A stretch of 37,974 bases of DNA, from the NCBI GenBank assembly GCA_021647405.1, contig JAKIUU010000025.1, positions 1-37,974 of the forward strand. Direction: 5' to 3'. The stretch is from Flavobacteriaceae bacterium. Its GTDB lineage: Bacteria > Bacteroidota > Bacteroidia > Flavobacteriales > Flavobacteriaceae. Of the stretch, positions 8,040-14,854 are shown in pieces; positions within the stretch are counted from its first letter, which is position 1, and each line of letters starts with the position of its first letter. Both the position numbers and the translations under genes were made by a program. Under the pieces are notes generated by a model. It was given only the letters and a program-made list of their open reading frames with translations. It was not told the DNA's origin and did no database searches.

Positions 8040-8226
8040 CTAAGATATTTATATGTTGTACCTAAAGGCACAAATCAACATTATTGTCTGTAATTACACA
8101 TATTTCGTCCCTAAAGGGACGGACTAAATTGTTATTGCGATTATGTCCCGTTAGGGACAACATATCGTTAACTTTAAACAGGTAATTTATTTAATGTGCC
8201 TTTAGGTACAACATATAAACTTTAGG
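8040..8226. repeat. REP-like array: four hairpins in two-plus-two inverted arrangement
   Basis: Four short hairpins share a CC-TAAM-GG core. Unit 1 (8056-8073) is TTGTACC-TAAA-GGCACAA, unit 2 (8106-8121) is CGTCCC-TAAA-GGGACG, unit 3 (8145-8158) is GTCCC-GTTA-GGGAC, and unit 4 is the mirror image of unit 1. Units 1 and 4 form a perfect 24-bp inverted repeat (8049-8072 and 8195-8218), and the similarity extends outward to TGCCTAA. Units 1-2 point one way and 3-4 the other. This is the form of a bacterial interspersed mosaic (REP) element. No transposase is in the window. It fills most of the 490-bp gap after moeB. Confidence 0.8.
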
Positions 8227-8330
8227 CAGTAATTAAATAAAAGTATAAGAATACATTAGAATGAAAATCAAGAAAAATAAATATAATTACATGATAAACA
8301 TTACTTTAGATGCTATTTCCACCCCATTTT

Positions 8331-8428
8331 AGAGACTGCCACGCCTTTCAGGCGCACAGTGGCGTTTTTACTCTTTAAGGATGTACATTCACCCATACCG
8401 CGCCATCGCTAAAAAATTCTTTTTTAAA
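8331..8428 (-). pseudogene. Detached copy of the moaE 3' end with its flanking terminator
   Basis: This 98-bp stretch matches 9541-9638 at 93 of 98 positions (mismatches at 8384, 8385, 8390, 8396, 8399). Read on the minus strand it encodes FFSDGAVWVNVHP and stop, the C-terminus of MoaE with one Ala-to-Val change, so the copy is a gene fragment and not a chance repeat. With the copy inside the real moaE it brackets the BRO gene. Confidence 0.9.
8338..8369 (+). terminator. Intrinsic terminator after the Mo-cofactor operon
   Basis: GCCAC (8338-8342) pairs with GTGGC (8359-8363). Inside it CGCC and GGCG pair around TTTCA, and GTTTTTA follows. On the plus strand this would stop transcripts from moeB. 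An identical structure lies at 9548-9579. Confidence 0.7.
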
Positions 8429-8468
8429 TATTTAGCTCATTTTTTAAATATTCTATAATAATTTTATC

Positions 8469-8476
8469 TAATTTTG
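8469..8476 (+). promoter_or_regulatory. Possible -7 element for the BRO gene
   Basis: TAATTTTG fits TAnnTTTG and lies 27 bp before the ATG at 8504. No clear TTTG -33 element was found at the right distance, so this is a weak call. Confidence 0.35.
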
Positions 8477-8503
8477 AAGTAATGCAATTGGGTTTTAAAT
8501 ATT

Positions 8504-9349
8504 ATGCCAAAAGACAATAAATTACAGTTATTCCAAAACCAGAGTGTTAGAACACATTGGGATGAAACTCAAGAAAAATGGTATTTTTCTGTACAAGATA
8601 TTGTCAAAATTTTGTCAGAAAGTAAAGATGTTAAGCAATATATAAAAAAAATGCGCAGACGAAATTCTGAATTAAATACCAACTGGGGTACAATTTGTAC
8701 CCCTATTAAAATGGCAACTATAGATGATAAAATTCGTAAAATTCAAGCAGCTGACACAGAAGGCATATTGAGAATCATCCAGTCTATACCCTCACCAAAG
8801 GCAGAACCTTTTAAAATGTGGTTGGCAAAAGTAGGCGCCGAACGTATAGATGAAAACGAAGATCCTGAACTGGCTTTTGACCGCGCTATGAAAACCTATC
8901 TCAGCAAAGGCTATTCTAAAGAATGGATAAACCAACGTTTAAAAAGTATTGAGGTACGTAAAGAATTGACAGACGAATGGCAAATAAGAGGGATGAAACA
9001 GGGCTTAGAGTATGCCATTTTAACCAATGAAATAACCAATGCCTGGGCAGGAAAAAATGTAAGAGAATACAAGAAATTAAAAGGTCTTAAAAAGGAAAAT
9101 CTAAGAGATAATATGTCAAACCTAGAATTGGTTTTAAATATGTTAGCCGAAGCCTCAACAACTGAAATTTCAAAGGAAAAACAACCAAAAGGCTTAGCAG
9201 CAAATAAAGATATAGCTCGTAAAGGTGGCAATGCCGCTAAAAAAGCCCGTTTGGAAATTGAAAAACAAACGGGTAAGCCAATTGTAACATCCAAAAATGC
9301 ACAACAATTATTAGAAAATTCAAATAATAAAAAGATTGAAAACCCTTAA
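8504..9349 (+). CDS. BRO family / DinD-like DNA-binding protein
   Basis: A 281-residue protein with an N-terminal Bro-N domain (about 10-110: HWDETQEKWYFSVQDIVKIL, then NWGTICTP and RIIQSIPSPKAEPFKMWLA). It is followed by the conserved region seen in DinD-like bacterial proteins (about 140-215) and a lysine-rich tail with ARKGGNAAKKARLEIE. Bro-N proteins are found in phages and mobile islands as antirepressor-like or DNA-binding factors; the exact role here is unknown. It is the only complete gene between two copies of the moaE 3' end, in the opposite orientation to moaE, which marks it as acquired DNA. Confidence 0.85.
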   Translation: MPKDNKLQLFQNQSVRTHWDETQEKWYFSVQDIVKILSESKDVKQYIKKMRRRNSELNTNWGTICTPIKMATIDDKIRKIQAADTEGILRIIQSIPSPKAEPFKMWLAKVGAERIDENEDPELAFDRAMKTYLSKGYSKEWINQRLKSIEVRKELTDEWQIRGMKQGLEYAILTNEITNAWAGKNVREYKKLKGLKKENLRDNMSNLELVLNMLAEASTTEISKEKQPKGLAANKDIARKGGNAAKKARLEIEKQTGKPIVTSKNAQQLLENSNNKKIENP

Positions 9350-9350
9350 C

Positions 9351-9402
9351 CTAAGGATGCTCTTTTGCCTACACAGTGCCATCTCAAAAAGTTCTTTTTT
9401 TT
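9351..9402 (-). pseudogene. Third, decayed copy of the moaE 3' end
   Basis: Beginning 2 bp after the BRO stop codon, this stretch aligns with the end of moaE (9585-9636) at about 41 of 51 positions with one single-base gap. That gap shifts the frame on the minus strand, so it no longer encodes the MoaE tail. Counted by eye, so the identity is approximate. It suggests an older event at the same site. Confidence 0.6.
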
Positions 9403-9540
9403 AAGGTAAAATTACGTTTTAGTCTTAATCCCATAGGAATTGTAAGTTTGCAATAAGAGGTCTAATAGACAATCCGTCTGCGGCCTTAGGGGGGGGCGTA
9501 CAAAATAAAAATAATATTTTCTATTGGGGTAATCTTATAA
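9403..9540. other. Non-coding gap between decayed and intact moaE ends
   Basis: AT-rich DNA with a GC-rich island (GTCTGCGGCCTTAG followed by a run of G at about 9488-9496). No reading frame, RNA gene or clear hairpin was recognised. It is probably a remnant of the accessory insertion. Confidence 0.5.
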
Positions 9541-9547
9541 AGAGACT

Positions 9548-9579
9548 GCCACGCCTTTCAGGCGCACAGTGGCGTTTTT
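9548..9579 (+). terminator. Intrinsic terminator between BRO and moaE
   Basis: Same hairpin as at 8338-8369: GCCAC/GTGGC outside, CGCC/GGCG inside, followed by TTTTT at 9575-9579. It would stop plus-strand transcripts before they run into the convergent moaE gene. Confidence 0.7.
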
Positions 9580-9584
9580 ACTCT

Positions 9585-10010
9585 TTAAGGATGCGCATTT
9601 ACCCAAACAGCGCCATCGCTAAAAAATTCTTTTTTAAAAATAGGCACGGTTTCTTTTAAAGTATCAATGGCGTATTGGCAGGCGTCAAAAGCCGCTTCGC
9701 GGTGCGCCGCCGAAACAGCAATAATTACAGGAATGGCGCCAATGGGTAAATCGCCCAAAGCATGGTGAATGGCAATTTTTAAAATATCGAAATCGGCCAA
9801 AGCCTTGTCGGCAATTTTTTGCAATTCTTTAAGTGCCATAGGGGTATAAGCCGAAAAATTGAGTTGGGTAACATCTTTGTTATAGGAATTGTTTCTAACT
9901 GTTCCCACAAAAAAGGCCATACCCCCACACGAAGGCTCTTGTACAAAATCGCAGCAGACTTGCATATTCAGATTGTCTGTTGTAACCAGAATAGACGTTT
10001 TATTCTTCAT
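9585..10010 (-). CDS. moaE: Molybdopterin synthase catalytic subunit
   Basis: The large subunit of molybdopterin synthase, which transfers sulfur from thiocarboxylated MoaD to cyclic pyranopterin monophosphate. At 141 residues it has the family layout: MAFFVGTVRNNSYNKDV near the start, the IHHALGDLPIGAIPVIIAV strand, SAAHREAAFDACQYAIDTLK, and the lysine-rich VPIFKKEFFSDGAVW end that carries the catalytic lysine region. It follows moaD by 6 bp. Its last 54 bases plus downstream terminator are duplicated at 8331-8428 and, in decayed form, at 9351-9402. Confidence 0.95.
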   Translation of the reverse strand: MKNKTSILVTTDNLNMQVCCDFVQEPSCGGMAFFVGTVRNNSYNKDVTQLNFSAYTPMALKELQKIADKALADFDILKIAIHHALGDLPIGAIPVIIAVSAAHREAAFDACQYAIDTLKETVPIFKKEFFSDGAVWVNAHP

Positions 10011-10016
10011 AATAAA

Positions 10017-10256
10017 TCAACCCCCACTAACAGGCGGAATAAGGGCTATGGTTTGGTTTTCTGTTATCTGTAAATTGTCATCGGCGTAAGCCTCATCAAC
10101 CGCTACGGCAAAATTTAAATCGGCCGTTTGCGGATATTGTCTTATAACCAACGCCTTTAAATCGGCCACCGTACAGGGAGACAAAACAGTTATTTCTATT
10201 TTATTGGCTTTAAAAATATCGGTAAAAACGCCAAAAGCTAAAATTTTAATTTGCAT
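10017..10256 (-). CDS. moaD: Molybdopterin synthase sulfur carrier subunit
   Basis: A 79-residue ubiquitin-like sulfur carrier ending in the required Gly-Gly (ALIPPVSGG), which the MoeB-like protein would adenylate before sulfur is added. The beta-grasp pattern is seen from MQIKILAFGVFTDIF through AVAVDEAYADD. It is the first gene of the moaD-moaE unit, divergent from sulP. The 34-bp palindrome at 10280-10313 lies 24 bp upstream of its start and carries a TAnnTTTG on this strand. Confidence 0.93.
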   Translation of the reverse strand: MQIKILAFGVFTDIFKANKIEITVLSPCTVADLKALVIRQYPQTADLNFAVAVDEAYADDNLQITENQTIALIPPVSGG

Positions 10257-10279
10257 TTATTGCTTACTTATTAATGGTT

Positions 10280-10313
10280 CAAATTTACAACTTTTTTAAA
10301 AGTTGTAAATTTG
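10280..10313. promoter_or_regulatory. Perfect 34-bp palindrome between moaD and sulP
   Basis: CAAATTTACAACTTTT, two T bases, then AAAAGTTGTAAATTTG: sixteen base pairs without a mismatch. Each arm contains TAAATTTG reading outward, a match to the -7 TAnnTTTG element, so the site could combine a divergent promoter with an operator for a dimeric regulator. It is unlikely to be a terminator because the flanking genes diverge. Confidence 0.75.
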
Positions 10314-10316
10314 TGT

Positions 10317-10346
10317 TTTGTGGATTTAATTAAGAACGTATCTTTG
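10317..10346 (+). promoter_or_regulatory. Promoter of sulP
   Basis: TTTG at 10317-10320 and TATCTTTG at 10339-10346 with 18 bp between them fit the Bacteroidota consensus. The predicted transcript begins roughly 15 bp before the TTG start codon at 10368. Confidence 0.6.
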
Positions 10347-10367
10347 AATTAAAATACAATTGGCTAA

Positions 10368-12092
10368 TTGATTAAACTCAAACAAATCTTACCCTTTTTA
10401 CAATGGCTTCCAGACTACAATAAACACTGGTTTAAAAGTGATTTATTTGCTGGATTAACCGTGGGTATTTTTTTAATTCCACAAGGCATTGCTTATGCTT
10501 TAATAGCGGGTTTACCGCCCATTTATGGTTTATATACCGCTTTAGTGCCACAAGTTGTTTATGCTATTTTCGGCACTTCTCATCAATTATCAATCGGTCC
10601 TTCGGCAGTAGATTCGCTTATTGTGGCTATTGGTATTAGTGTTATTGCTACAGCAGGAACCGAAAACTATGTTGCCCTTTCTATATTATTAGCCTTAATG
10701 GTAGGTCTTTTTCAATTATCCTTTGGACTCTTTAAATTAGGGTTTTTAGTCAATTTTATTTCAAAACCTGTCATAGTAGGATTCACTAATGCTGCCGCAG
10801 TGGTTATCGCCCTCAATCAAATTAAAACACTATTCGGTATAAATATCAGTCGAAGCAATGAAGCGCAACATATTATTATAGAGGCTTATCAAAACATAGG
10901 AAGTTTCAATTGGGCTACTACTGTTATAGGTCTTGGCGGCATCGTTTTTTTACTACTTTTAAAGCGCTATTTAAAAAAATTACCAGCAGCTTTAATTGTT
11001 TTAGTCCTCGGCATCATTATTGTTAAAATTTTTAGTTTAGAAACACTTGGCGTCGAAGTGATTGGTGCTATCCCTAAAGGCTTACCTCATTTTAGTATTC
11101 CAGAATTTGATTTGGAATCAATAAAAAAACTGACTCCAGTCGCTTTAACTTTGTCTTTTGTCGCTTTTATTGTGGCGGTTTCTATTGCCAAATCATTCGA
11201 ATTAAAACACGACCAGTACACTGTAAACCCTAATAAAGAACTCATTGCATTGGGGATGGCCAATATTGTAGGATCGTTCTTTAAAAGTTACCCTTCAACG
11301 GCAGGATTGGGTCGTTCTGCTGTAAATAATGATTCTGGTGCCAAAACACCGCTGGCCTCCCTATTTGCGGCTTTGGTTGTTGGTTTAACTTTATTGTTTT
11401 TAACATCTATTTTTTATTATTTACCCAAATCTGTTTTAGCATCTATAATTATTGTCGCTGTAATTGGTCTTATTGAATTTAAAACACCTATTCATTTATT
11501 TAAATTTGCTAAACGCGAATTTGTGATTTTAAACATCACATTTTTAGTCACACTTTTAGTCGGCATAAAAGAAGGCATTATTGTAGGAATTTTGCTGTCT
11601 TTAGTAATGCTTATTTACAGAACTACAAAACCTCACGTGGCTATTTTAGGAAAAATTTCTGAAACCAATTTGTACCGAAATATAGCCCGTTTTAAAGACC
11701 TTGAAATTCTTGATTCTGTTTTAATAATTAGATTCGATGCGCAATTGTATTTCGCTAATGTTGGCTATTTTAAAGATACTGTCCTTAACGAAGCTTTTAA
11801 AAAAGGAGATTCTTTAAAATTAATAATTATCGATGGTGAAAGTTTAAACAATATAGATCCCGATGGCATTTATGCGCTAAAAGATTTGATTAATCAATTT
11901 AATAAAAAAAATATTCAAATATCTTTTTCTGGCCTTAAAGGCCCCGTTAGAGATACCATCCATAAATCTGAACTAATAAAAACCATCGGTAAAGAACATT
12001 GCTTTACAGATATACAAGAAGCTGTAGATTGCTTTAAATTAAATAAAATTAACAGACTTAAAAAAAATTACGCCAATCAAATAAATAGTTGA
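10368..12092 (+). CDS. SulP (SLC26) family inorganic anion transporter
   Basis: A 574-residue transporter with about a dozen membrane segments and the SulP signature region near the N-terminus (GLTVGIFLIPQGIAYALIAGLPPIYGLY, residues about 29-56). A cytoplasmic STAS domain follows (about 440-560; DGESLNNIDPDGIYALKDL). Members carry sulfate, bicarbonate or other anions; sulfate or a sulfur oxyanion is likely here because persulfide-handling genes follow. Translation must start at TTG 10368: the codon before it is TAA and there is no earlier in-frame start. It is 66 bp ahead of the CstB-like gene. Confidence 0.93.
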   Translation: MIKLKQILPFLQWLPDYNKHWFKSDLFAGLTVGIFLIPQGIAYALIAGLPPIYGLYTALVPQVVYAIFGTSHQLSIGPSAVDSLIVAIGISVIATAGTENYVALSILLALMVGLFQLSFGLFKLGFLVNFISKPVIVGFTNAAAVVIALNQIKTLFGINISRSNEAQHIIIEAYQNIGSFNWATTVIGLGGIVFLLLLKRYLKKLPAALIVLVLGIIIVKIFSLETLGVEVIGAIPKGLPHFSIPEFDLESIKKLTPVALTLSFVAFIVAVSIAKSFELKHDQYTVNPNKELIALGMANIVGSFFKSYPSTAGLGRSAVNNDSGAKTPLASLFAALVVGLTLLFLTSIFYYLPKSVLASIIIVAVIGLIEFKTPIHLFKFAKREFVILNITFLVTLLVGIKEGIIVGILLSLVMLIYRTTKPHVAILGKISETNLYRNIARFKDLEILDSVLIIRFDAQLYFANVGYFKDTVLNEAFKKGDSLKLIIIDGESLNNIDPDGIYALKDLINQFNKKNIQISFSGLKGPVRDTIHKSELIKTIGKEHCFTDIQEAVDCFKLNKINRLKKNYANQINS

Positions 12093-12158
12093 ATAAGTAA
12101 TTTAGATTACATATCATAAATATCGTTTTTAGTATTTTAGCCCCTTTAAAATTAAAAT

Positions 12159-13577
12159 ATGAAAGTAGAACAATTATATACCCCTTGCTTGTCAGAAATG
12201 GCTTATTATATCTCTAGTAATGGCGAAGCTGCTATTATCGATCCTTTACGAGAAACTGAGCCTTATATTAGAATGGCTGAAGCCGATGATGCAAAAATTA
12301 AATATATATTCCTGACTCATTTTCACGCTGATTTTGTTTCTGGTCAATACGATTTAGCTCAAAAAACGGGTGCAAAAATTGTTTTTGGCCCAAATGCTAC
12401 TGCCGATTATAAAATTCATAATGGAGCTGATGGCGAGCTTTTTAAAATAGGAAACATCCATTTAAAATTATTACACACACCAGGTCATACAATGGAGTCC
12501 TCCTCTTATTTGTTAATAGATAAAGAGGGGCACTCACCTTATGTTTTTACAGGAGATTGCTTGTTTATTGGTGACGTAGGGCGTCCTGATTTAGCTGTAA
12601 AATCTGATGTTACTCAAAACGATTTAGCTGGATTTTTATTCGATTCTCTGCGTAATAAAATAATGCCTTTAGCAGATGATATCATCGTGTATCCAAATCA
12701 CGGCGCGGGTTCTGCTTGTGGTAAAAATATAAGTTCAGAAACTTATGACACTTTGGGACATCAAAAAGAAATAAATTACGCGCTTCGTGCCGATATGACC
12801 AAAGAAGAATTTATTACAGAAGTTACAATGGGTCTTAAACAACCACCTCAATATTTTCCTAATAATGTAAAGATGAACAAATCGGTAAATACAAGTATCG
12901 ATATAATTCTTCACAAAGGCACAAGCCCTTTAGATGCTCTAACTTTTAAAGAATTGAGCACACAAAAAGATATTCTGGTTGTTGATACACGTAGTAAAAA
13001 AGCCTATACAGAAGAAGGTACAGTTCCTGGCGCTTGGTATATTGGAATAGATGGTGGTTTTGCCCCTTGGGTAGGGACTTTGATAACAGATATTAATCAG
13101 AAAATAATTTTTATTGCAGATGACGAGCTCCGTGTAAACGAAATAGTAACGCGTTTTTCTCGCGTGGGTTATGACAATACTTTAGGACATTTAGCCGGCG
13201 GTATTTTTGCGTGGAAAAAAGCAGGTTTTGAGGTTGATAAAATAAAATCTGAGACAGCTTATAGTTTTGCTAAAAAATTTGAAAATGAGGGTATAGAAAA
13301 TGCGCTTGATGTGCGCAGAGAATCTGAATATCAATCACAACACGTAAATGGTCTTAAAAATTTCCCATTAGATTTCATCCATCAAAATATGGGTAAATTA
13401 GATAAGCAAAAAGAATATCATATTCATTGTGCTAGTGGCTATCGTTCATTAATTACATCTTCAATTTTTCAAGCCAATGGTGTGAAAAATGTAACTGATG
13501 TTCGTGGTGGCTTTAACGATTTAAAAGAAACGTCATTAAAATTAACTGATTATGTTTGCCCAACAACACTCTTATGA
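12159..13577 (+). CDS. CstB-like persulfide dioxygenase with two rhodanese domains
   Basis: A three-domain sulfur enzyme of 472 residues. The metallo-beta-lactamase domain (1-230) has H54-F-H56-A-D58, H110, D133 and H181, consistent with a mononuclear iron persulfide dioxygenase of the ETHE1/CstB type. A middle rhodanese fold (about 260-360) lacks the catalytic cysteine (IFIADDELRVN at that place). The C-terminal rhodanese domain (370-472) has it at Cys424 (CASGYRS). The order MBL, pseudo-rhodanese, rhodanese is that of CstB, which oxidises low-molecular-weight persulfides and releases thiosulfate. It fits sulfide detoxification together with SulP and YeeE/YedE. Confidence 0.9.
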   Translation: MKVEQLYTPCLSEMAYYISSNGEAAIIDPLRETEPYIRMAEADDAKIKYIFLTHFHADFVSGQYDLAQKTGAKIVFGPNATADYKIHNGADGELFKIGNIHLKLLHTPGHTMESSSYLLIDKEGHSPYVFTGDCLFIGDVGRPDLAVKSDVTQNDLAGFLFDSLRNKIMPLADDIIVYPNHGAGSACGKNISSETYDTLGHQKEINYALRADMTKEEFITEVTMGLKQPPQYFPNNVKMNKSVNTSIDIILHKGTSPLDALTFKELSTQKDILVVDTRSKKAYTEEGTVPGAWYIGIDGGFAPWVGTLITDINQKIIFIADDELRVNEIVTRFSRVGYDNTLGHLAGGIFAWKKAGFEVDKIKSETAYSFAKKFENEGIENALDVRRESEYQSQHVNGLKNFPLDFIHQNMGKLDKQKEYHIHCASGYRSLITSSIFQANGVKNVTDVRGGFNDLKETSLKLTDYVCPTTLL

Positions 13578-13645
13578 TAAATATTATAAAAGTTTTAATA
13601 TTTTTTACTATTTTTAGGGTATCATTTATTGAATAATTAATTAAA

Positions 13646-14542
13646 ATGAGAAATTTACTTTTTGCTTTTACTTTTTTAAATATTCTATCTTTAAATGCTC
13701 AAACTTGGGAATATAAATCTGGGAATAATGTCTTTGATGGAGAATATAAAACTAGTAGTATATCGGGAATTGGTACTGATTATCCATATAACAGGCCTAT
13801 ACTTGTTATAAATTCATTTAATAAAAATACTTTAAACTTTTACATTTCCAATGCTGGCTATTTTCAAACTTTAACAGAAATTAAATTATTTTGGATTTTA
13901 AATAACGAGTCTAAAAATATATATTCTAGTTCTAATTTTAATATATCAGATGATGGTAAAACACTTTTTTTTATTGAATTTAAAGAAAACAAATCGGGTA
14001 AATTATTAAATAAATTAGACTTTATAGAAAAGTTGAAATTTGCTAATAAAGTTAATCTTAGAATTAAAACTAGACTTAGTCAAAATGACATTTCTTTTAA
14101 TTTAGCAGGAAGTAATAAAGCAATTAATTATGTCATTTCTAAAGAATACAAGAATAAAGTTATTGAGGATATAAAAGCTGAAATACTAAAAAAAGAGGCT
14201 CAAAAAAAGATTGATGATTTAGCTGTTATACAAAATATAGAACCTCCTATTTTAGTAAATGCTTTAAAAAACGCTAATATTCAATTGGTAGATGTTAGAA
14301 CACCTAGTGAATTTAAATCTGGACATATAGAAAAATCTATAAATATGAATTATTACGACCAAGACTTTAGTAAACAAGTTTTAATCTTAGATAAAAATAA
14401 ACCTGTTTATGTTTATTGTAGAAGTGGCGTAAGAAGTAAATATTCTAGTGAAATTTTTAAAAATTTGGGCTTTAAAAAAATTTATAACCTGCAAGGTGGC
14501 ATTTTGAATTGGAGCACGAATAAACTACCTTTAATAAAATAA
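13646..14542 (+). CDS. Exported rhodanese-domain protein
   Basis: 298 residues with a signal peptide (MRNLLFAFTFLNILSLNAQ), so it probably acts in the periplasm. Residues of about 20-180 form a region I do not recognise, rich in Asn, Ser and Lys. The C-terminal 100 residues are a single rhodanese domain (VDVRTPSEFKSGHI, then the active-site loop CRSGVRS with Cys258, then NLQGGILNW). Rhodaneses move sulfane sulfur between carriers such as thiosulfate, thiols and cyanide. It lies between the CstB-like enzyme and a DUF2892 protein, in the same direction, and probably belongs to one sulfur unit. The second start of the domain is intact; nothing suggests a pseudogene. Confidence 0.85.
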   Translation: MRNLLFAFTFLNILSLNAQTWEYKSGNNVFDGEYKTSSISGIGTDYPYNRPILVINSFNKNTLNFYISNAGYFQTLTEIKLFWILNNESKNIYSSSNFNISDDGKTLFFIEFKENKSGKLLNKLDFIEKLKFANKVNLRIKTRLSQNDISFNLAGSNKAINYVISKEYKNKVIEDIKAEILKKEAQKKIDDLAVIQNIEPPILVNALKNANIQLVDVRTPSEFKSGHIEKSINMNYYDQDFSKQVLILDKNKPVYVYCRSGVRSKYSSEIFKNLGFKKIYNLQGGILNWSTNKLPLIK

Positions 14543-14548
14543 AATACT

Positions 14549-14752
14549 ATGAAGAAAAATGTAGGAAGTATTGACAAAGTTATCCGATTAATAATAGCTG
14601 CTGTAGCTGTTTATTTTGCTTATCAAGGAGGCTTAGAAACCGCTTGGGCCGGATATGTGCTTTATGCTGTTGGTGCCATTATGCTATTTACAATTTTAAC
14701 AAGTTCTTGTCCGCTTTACTCTATAGTAGGTAAAAGTACGGCAAAAAAATAA
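14549..14752 (+). CDS. DUF2892 (YgaP-type) inner-membrane protein
   Basis: A 67-residue protein of the DUF2892 family: MKKNVGSIDKVIRLIIAAVA, then two hydrophobic segments and the conserved CPLYSIVG end with one cysteine. In YgaP the same domain is fused to a rhodanese and anchors it in the membrane; here it is a separate gene 6 bp after a rhodanese, which supports a joint role in sulfur transfer. The gene is the last of the plus-strand run. Confidence 0.85.
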   Translation: MKKNVGSIDKVIRLIIAAVAVYFAYQGGLETAWAGYVLYAVGAIMLFTILTSSCPLYSIVGKSTAKK

Positions 14753-14811
14753 CCCCTTGACTATTATGCGTTAAAAGCATTATAGTTCAAGATTCCCCCA
14801 CTATTAGTATT

Positions 14812-14850
14812 AAAACCTCCCGTTCTTTATAATAAAGGATTGGAGGTTTT
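14812..14850. terminator. Bidirectional terminator between convergent genes
   Basis: AAAACCTCC (14812-14820) and GGAGGTTTT (14842-14850) pair, with CTTTA/TAAAG pairing inside. T-runs occur on both strands, so the hairpin can end both the DUF2892 transcript and the TonB-receptor transcript. A second imperfect hairpin (CTTGA..ATGC/GCAT..TCAAG) lies at 14756-14791 without a T-run. Confidence 0.8.
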
Positions 14851-14854
14851 TAAT

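Noticed and set aside
8049..8218. A small insertion sequence with 24-bp terminal inverted repeats
   Set aside because: There is no transposase frame and the inside consists of more hairpins of the same class, which fits a REP mosaic better.
14756..14791. A terminator at the end of the DUF2892 gene
   Set aside because: The hairpin is imperfect and has no T-run; the one at 14812-14850 is better.
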